Assembly: GCA_903884915.1 (NCBI GenBank)
Contig: CAISGS010000265.1
Span: 1 to 9,159 of the forward strand
From: an uncultured Caulobacteraceae bacterium
GTDB lineage: Bacteria; Pseudomonadota; Alphaproteobacteria; Caulobacterales; Caulobacteraceae
DNA length: 9,159 nucleotides
Direction: 5' to 3'
A program made the translations under genes and the position numbers. Shown here piece by piece: positions 6,086 to 9,159 of the stretch; the first letter of the stretch is position 1; every line of letters starts with the position of its first letter. Under the pieces are notes generated by a model. That model ran no database searches. It worked only from the letters and a program-made list of their open reading frames with translations, and was not told where the DNA came from.

Positions 6086-6454
6086 TCAGAACATGTTCAA
6101 TTGCAGCTTGGCCTCATCCGACATCCGCGAGGGGTCCCACGGGGGATCAAAGACCAGATTGACAGTGCACGACTTCAAGCCACCGACCTGAAGGATCGCT
6201 TCTTCGACCCAGCCCGGCATTTCCCCGGCCACCGGACAGCCCGGCGCGGTCAAGGTCATGTCGATCACCACATCCATATCGTCAGACAGGTCGACCTTAT
6301 AGATCAGTCCCAGTTCATAGATATCGACGGGGATTTCAGGGTCATAGACGGTCTTGAGCTGCTCGACCAAGCGGTCGGTCATGCGGTCAAGCTCATCCTG
6401 GCCCAGAGCTGTGGCTGGGAATTCGGGGGTTGGGTTCACGGTCGCATCGTCCAT
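6086..6454 (-). CDS. sufT: SUF-associated Fe-S assembly protein, DUF59/MIP18 family (SufT)
   Basis: Small cytosolic maturation factor of the DUF59 (MIP18) family, thought to help Fe-S cluster biogenesis or delivery; the SUF-linked form is called SufT. Counting from the ATG at 6454, the 122-residue protein shows 'VYDPEIPVDIYELGLIY' (36-52, including the DPE motif), 'LTAPGCPVAGEMP' (68-80, conserved Cys73) and 'VFDPPWDPSRMSDEAKLQL' (101-119), all characteristic. A second cysteine is Cys96. The start is ambiguous: an in-frame GTG at 6463, 9 nt after the sufS stop, has a weak AGG overlapping that stop, while the ATG at 6454 has little Shine-Dalgarno signal. I chose the ATG. It sits between sufS and sufA, the usual alphaproteobacterial order. 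Confidence 0.88.
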   Translation of the reverse strand: MDDATVNPTPEFPATALGQDELDRMTDRLVEQLKTVYDPEIPVDIYELGLIYKVDLSDDMDVVIDMTLTAPGCPVAGEMPGWVEEAILQVGGLKSCTVNLVFDPPWDPSRMSDEAKLQLNMF

Positions 6455-6472
6455 AGGGGTCACGTCGCAGGC

Positions 6473-7690
6473 CTAAGCAAAAAAGGTTTGGGCGCGGATC
6501 AAGGCGTCGACAAACAGATCGACCTCCTCGACAGTGTTATATAGGCCAAAAGAGGCGCGCGCGCTCGAGGTTACGCCAAATCGGGTCATTAAGGGCTCGG
6601 CACAGTGGGTCCCGGCTCGTACGGCCACGCCATAGCGATCCAGAATTTGGGCCAGATCATGGGCATGGACGCCGTCGATGGTAAAGCTGAGCACAGCCCC
6701 CTTGCCAGGCGCTGTCCCCAAGACCCGCAGACCCTTGATATGGCGCACAGCCTCATATGTCCGCTCATAGAGGGCGTGCTCATGGGCGGCGATGGCATCG
6801 CGATCTTGGGCCATCAGCCAGTCAATGGCCGCACCAAGGCCGATGGCCTCGATGATGGCGGGGGTGCCTGCCTCAAACCGATGGGGCGGGTCGGCATAGG
6901 TGATGGTGTCTAGCGCCACAGAGGCGATCATCTCGCCGCCGCCTTGATAGGGCGGCATGGAGGCCAGCATCTCAGCCTTGCCATAGAGAACGCCAATCCC
7001 CGTCGGGCCATAGAGCTTGTGACCCGAAAAGACGTAGAAATCGACATCGAGCGCCTGAACATCGACGATCTCGTGAACGATAGCCTGACAGCCATCGAGC
7101 AATACGGGCACGCCTTGGGCATGGGCAATAGCCACGATCTCTGCGGCGGGATTGACGGTGCCGAGCACGTTGGACATGTGGCTGAGGGAAACGAGCCGGG
7201 TCCGGGGGCTGAACAGGGCGCGATAGGCGTCCATATCCAACTCACCCTCGTCCGACACCGGAACGAACTTCAAAACCACGCCCTTGGCCTGACGCAGGAA
7301 ATGCCAAGGCACGATATTGGCGTGATGTTCCATCACCGACAGGATGATCTCGTCGCCTTCTACCAGCCTGTGACCGAAGGAAGCAGCGACCAGATTGATC
7401 GCCTCAGTCGCGCCCTTGGTGAAGACGATCTCATCGACAGCCCCGGCATGGATCAGCTTGGCCACGCTGCGGCGGGCGGCTTCATAGGCCTCTGTGGTTT
7501 CATTGGCGAGGCTGTGCAGGCCGCGGTGGACGTTGGAATAGGAAGATTCCATCACCCGGCTCATCGCCTCGATCACAGTCCAAGGCTTTTGGCATGAGGC
7601 CGCACTATCCAGATAGACCAGCGGCTTGCCGTGGACCTGCCGCAACAGAATGGGGAACTCTTCGCGGACCTTGGCGACGTCAAAACCCAT
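6473..7690 (-). CDS. sufS: Cysteine desulfurase SufS (group II, PLP-dependent)
   Basis: Removes sulfur from L-cysteine, giving alanine and an enzyme persulfide that feeds SufBCD. The 405-residue protein matches E. coli SufS along its whole length. Visible residues are 'LDSAAS' (27-32), His122-His123 in 'EHHAN' over the cofactor ring, Asp199 and Gln202 in 'LLDGCQA' (197-203), the PLP lysine Lys225 in 'FSGHKLYGPTGIG' (221-233), 'RFEAGTP' (271-277) and the catalytic Cys363 in 'RAGTHCAEPLM' (358-368). The short active-site loop marks it as group II. Residue 201, next to the PLP pocket, is Cys where E. coli SufS has Ala. The ATG overlaps the sufD stop as TGATG, with a G-rich site (GGGGGCG) upstream. 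The sulfur acceptor, SufE or SufU, is not in the window. Confidence 0.95.
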   Translation of the reverse strand: MGFDVAKVREEFPILLRQVHGKPLVYLDSAASCQKPWTVIEAMSRVMESSYSNVHRGLHSLANETTEAYEAARRSVAKLIHAGAVDEIVFTKGATEAINLVAASFGHRLVEGDEIILSVMEHHANIVPWHFLRQAKGVVLKFVPVSDEGELDMDAYRALFSPRTRLVSLSHMSNVLGTVNPAAEIVAIAHAQGVPVLLDGCQAIVHEIVDVQALDVDFYVFSGHKLYGPTGIGVLYGKAEMLASMPPYQGGGEMIASVALDTITYADPPHRFEAGTPAIIEAIGLGAAIDWLMAQDRDAIAAHEHALYERTYEAVRHIKGLRVLGTAPGKGAVLSFTIDGVHAHDLAQILDRYGVAVRAGTHCAEPLMTRFGVTSSARASFGLYNTVEEVDLFVDALIRAQTFFA

Positions 7691-8730
7691 CAGGACGCCC
7701 CCATACCCGAGGCCAAGAGCCAGTCTTGCGCCACTTGCCGTGCGCCGTCATGGCTGATCCGGTCCGTGACCTCACCGACAAAGGCACTGATCAGCAGGGC
7801 GCGGGCTTCAATCAGCGGCACCCCCCGCGAGCGAATATAAAACAGGGCCTCTTCGTCCAGCGCCCCGACCGTGTTGCCGTGAGCGCAGGAGACGTCATCG
7901 GCATAGATTTCCAGCTCAGGCTTGGCGTCGATCTCGGCTCGCTCCGACAGGATAAGGGCATGGTGGCCCATGCGCGCATCGGTCTGGTCGGCCCCGCGCT
8001 CGACCGTAATCTTGCCTTGGAACACGGCCCGAGCGCTGTCGCGAACGGCGCCCTTGGTCAGTTGGTTGGTCGTGCCGCCCTCGCCCTTGTGCGTGACGAC
8101 CGTGGTTTGGTCACTGTGGCGCGCGTCACCGAGCAGATAGACGCCGTCGAGCCGCACCGATGCGCCCTGCCCTGGATGGCTGACATGGGTCTCAAAGCGC
8201 TGACGCTTGGCCCCGGTGCTCAGGACCGTCTGGTTGAGCGTGGCATTGGCGGCCAGATCAACGGTCGCTGTCACAACGCTGATGGCCTCTGCGCTGTCGT
8301 TCAGGATCGCGATCCGATCGACGATTGCCCCTGCACCAATCTGCAGGCTGATGGCCAGATCGCTGACATAGTCCGATCCAAGACCTTCATGGCTCTCCAG
8401 AAGGGTGAGAAAGCCGCCCTCGGCGACCTCAATGGCCAGCATCGCATGATGGGCACGGGCCGCTGGGCTAGCGATAAAGCGCAAGCTCACCGTCCGATGC
8501 TCGCCGGGCGCAACAGTGAGCCGATCAGGGCCAAAGCCATTGACGATCACCAACGCCTCAGCCTCGGCAATGGCAGCGAACGGTCCAGCCGCTATTGAGG
8601 CCTCATCCTTGGGCGACGCCTCCGGAATGGCCCGCAACGCCGCGCGCAGGTCTGTATAGCGCCAAGCCTCGTCGCGGCGACTGGGCAGAGACGTGACATC
8701 CCCGCTTTGAAGAGCGAGCGCTAGGCTCAT
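7690..8730 (-). CDS. sufD: SufD subunit of the SufBCD Fe-S cluster assembly complex
   Basis: Structural partner of SufB and SufC in the cytosolic scaffold that assembles Fe-S clusters. The protein has 346 residues, shorter than E. coli SufD (about 420); the difference seems to lie in the N-terminal region. Recognisable parts are the N-terminal '[16 protein letters not shown]' (15-30), then a long beta-helix core rich in alternating hydrophobic residues, and the C-terminal '[20 protein letters not shown]' (270-289), with Cys282 and His284 at the positions implicated at the SufB-SufD interface. '[13 protein letters not shown]' (291-303) follows. The ATG overlaps the sufC stop as ATGA, and the TGA overlaps the sufS start. 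The divergence of the N-terminal half is normal for SufD. Confidence 0.93.
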   Translation of the reverse strand: MSLALALQSGDVTSLPSRRDEAWRYTDLRAALRAIPEASPKDEASIAAGPFAAIAEAEALVIVNGFGPDRLTVAPGEHRTVSLRFIASPAARAHHAMLAIEVAEGGFLTLLESHEGLGSDYVSDLAISLQIGAGAIVDRIAILNDSAEAISVVTATVDLAANATLNQTVLSTGAKRQRFETHVSHPGQGASVRLDGVYLLGDARHSDQTTVVTHKGEGGTTNQLTKGAVRDSARAVFQGKITVERGADQTDARMGHHALILSERAEIDAKPELEIYADDVSCAHGNTVGALDEEALFYIRSRGVPLIEARALLISAFVGEVTDRISHDGARQVAQDWLLASGMGAS

Positions 8731-9159
8731 GCTGCGACCTGCGAGAACCGGTCATAGCCGGTCTCTTCCAGTTCCAAGGCCAGTTCAGGACCGCCAGAAG
8801 CCACGATCTTGCCCCCAGCCAGAACATGGACCCGGTCCGGTTTGATATAGTCGAGTAGGCGCTGATAGTGGGTGATGACCAGCATCCCCCGCTCCGGCGA
8901 GCGCAGAGCATTGACCCCCTCAGACACGATCCTCAGAGCGTCGATGTCGAGCCCGGAATCGGTTTCATCCAAGATCAAAAATTTCGGCGAAAGCATCGCC
9001 ATTTGAAAGATTTCCATCCGCTTCTTCTCACCGCCTGAGAAGCCGACATTGAGTGGCCGCTTGAGCATGTCGAAGTCGATCTTCAGGCTGGCAGCCTTCT
9101 CACGGGCAAGCTTTAGAAAGGCTGGCGCGCCGATCTCGTCCTCGCCGCGCGCCTTACGC
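8727..9159 (-). CDS. sufC: SufC ATPase of the SufBCD complex (5' end outside the window)
   Basis: ABC-type ATPase that powers conformational change of the SufBCD scaffold; it is soluble, not a transporter. The last 143 residues are in view. The frame stays open to the window edge, beginning with codons for [20 protein letters not shown]. Present are the ABC signature '[13 protein letters not shown]', Walker B '[19 protein letters not shown]' with the catalytic Glu in DET, and the H-loop '[15 protein letters not shown]'. The missing N-terminal part would carry Walker A and the Q-loop. An internal Met at 9068 is not the start, because the homologous sequence continues upstream of it. Its TGA overlaps the sufD ATG. 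sufB, and probably an Rrf2/IscR-type regulator, would be expected just beyond the right edge. Confidence 0.95.
   Translation of the reverse strand, partial: RKARGEDEIGAPAFLKLAREKAASLKIDFDMLKRPLNVGFSGGEKKRMEIFQMAMLSPKFLILDETDSGLDIDALRIVSEGVNALRSPERGMLVITHYQRLLDYIKPDRVHVLAGGKIVASGGPELALELEETGYDRFSQVAA

Noticed and set aside
6944..7597. A 217-codon plus-strand frame opposite sufS.
   Set aside because: It lies wholly within sufS on the other strand and shows no family motif, so it is a codon-bias shadow.
7594..8598. A 334-codon open frame on the plus strand opposite sufD.
   Set aside because: It is antisense to a clear sufD with conserved motifs and has no recognisable domain. Long antisense frames are expected in GC-rich codon usage.
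3811..9159. Reading the tight minus-strand gene cluster as a novel defence or stress system.
   Set aside because: Its core is a standard SUF Fe-S assembly operon; the appended genes belong to known families, and no nuclease, toxin or sensor module is present.

Overview
The window looks like an ordinary piece of alphaproteobacterial chromosome, most likely from the order Caulobacterales (Caulobacter, Asticcacaulis, Brevundimonas or Phenylobacterium relatives). The reasons are moderately high GC by eye, a CalB-type aldehyde dehydrogenase, a cytoplasmic coiled-coil GGDEF protein resembling Caulobacter DgcB, a SUF operon in the order sufC-sufD-sufS-sufT-sufA, and at the left edge the 'CCCCGC..GCGGGG' inverted repeats that are scattered through alphaproteobacterial intergenic DNA. 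The genus is inference; I could not run any search.

Layout from left to right. Positions 1-168 hold no gene, only palindromic repeat DNA lying downstream of the first gene. A coniferyl-aldehyde-dehydrogenase-like gene runs leftward (169-1626). A 185-bp divergent intergenic region follows (1627-1811), with a candidate promoter for the rightward diguanylate cyclase gene (1812-2867). A rightward enoyl-CoA hydratase/isomerase family gene comes next (2958-3761). It converges on the long leftward operon at a perfect 14-bp-stem hairpin (3775-3804).

From the right edge down to 3811 everything is on the minus strand and closely packed, and reads as one transcription unit: sufC (5' end outside the window), sufD, sufS, sufT (DUF59), sufA, a TfoX N-terminal-domain gene, a GT9 (heptosyltransferase-like) gene and a DUF6165 gene. 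Start/stop overlaps (ATGA or TGATG) join sufC-sufD, sufD-sufS and GT9-DUF6165. The other gaps are 33 bp or less.

How the genes work together: SufS removes sulfur from cysteine. SufC and SufD, with SufB presumably encoded just off the right edge, form the scaffold that builds Fe-S clusters. SufT and the A-type carrier SufA assist maturation and delivery. The three distal genes have no evident Fe-S role and appear to share the transcript. GT9 and DUF6165 are probably a surface-glycan pair. On the left, the aldehyde dehydrogenase and the CoA enzyme suggest aromatic or fatty acyl catabolism, and the diguanylate cyclase suggests c-di-GMP control of surface attachment.

I found no mobile element, CRISPR array, RNA gene or defence system, and no convincing new biological system. 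The points worth a second look are residue-level departures in otherwise standard enzymes, start-codon corrections, and small non-coding repeats.
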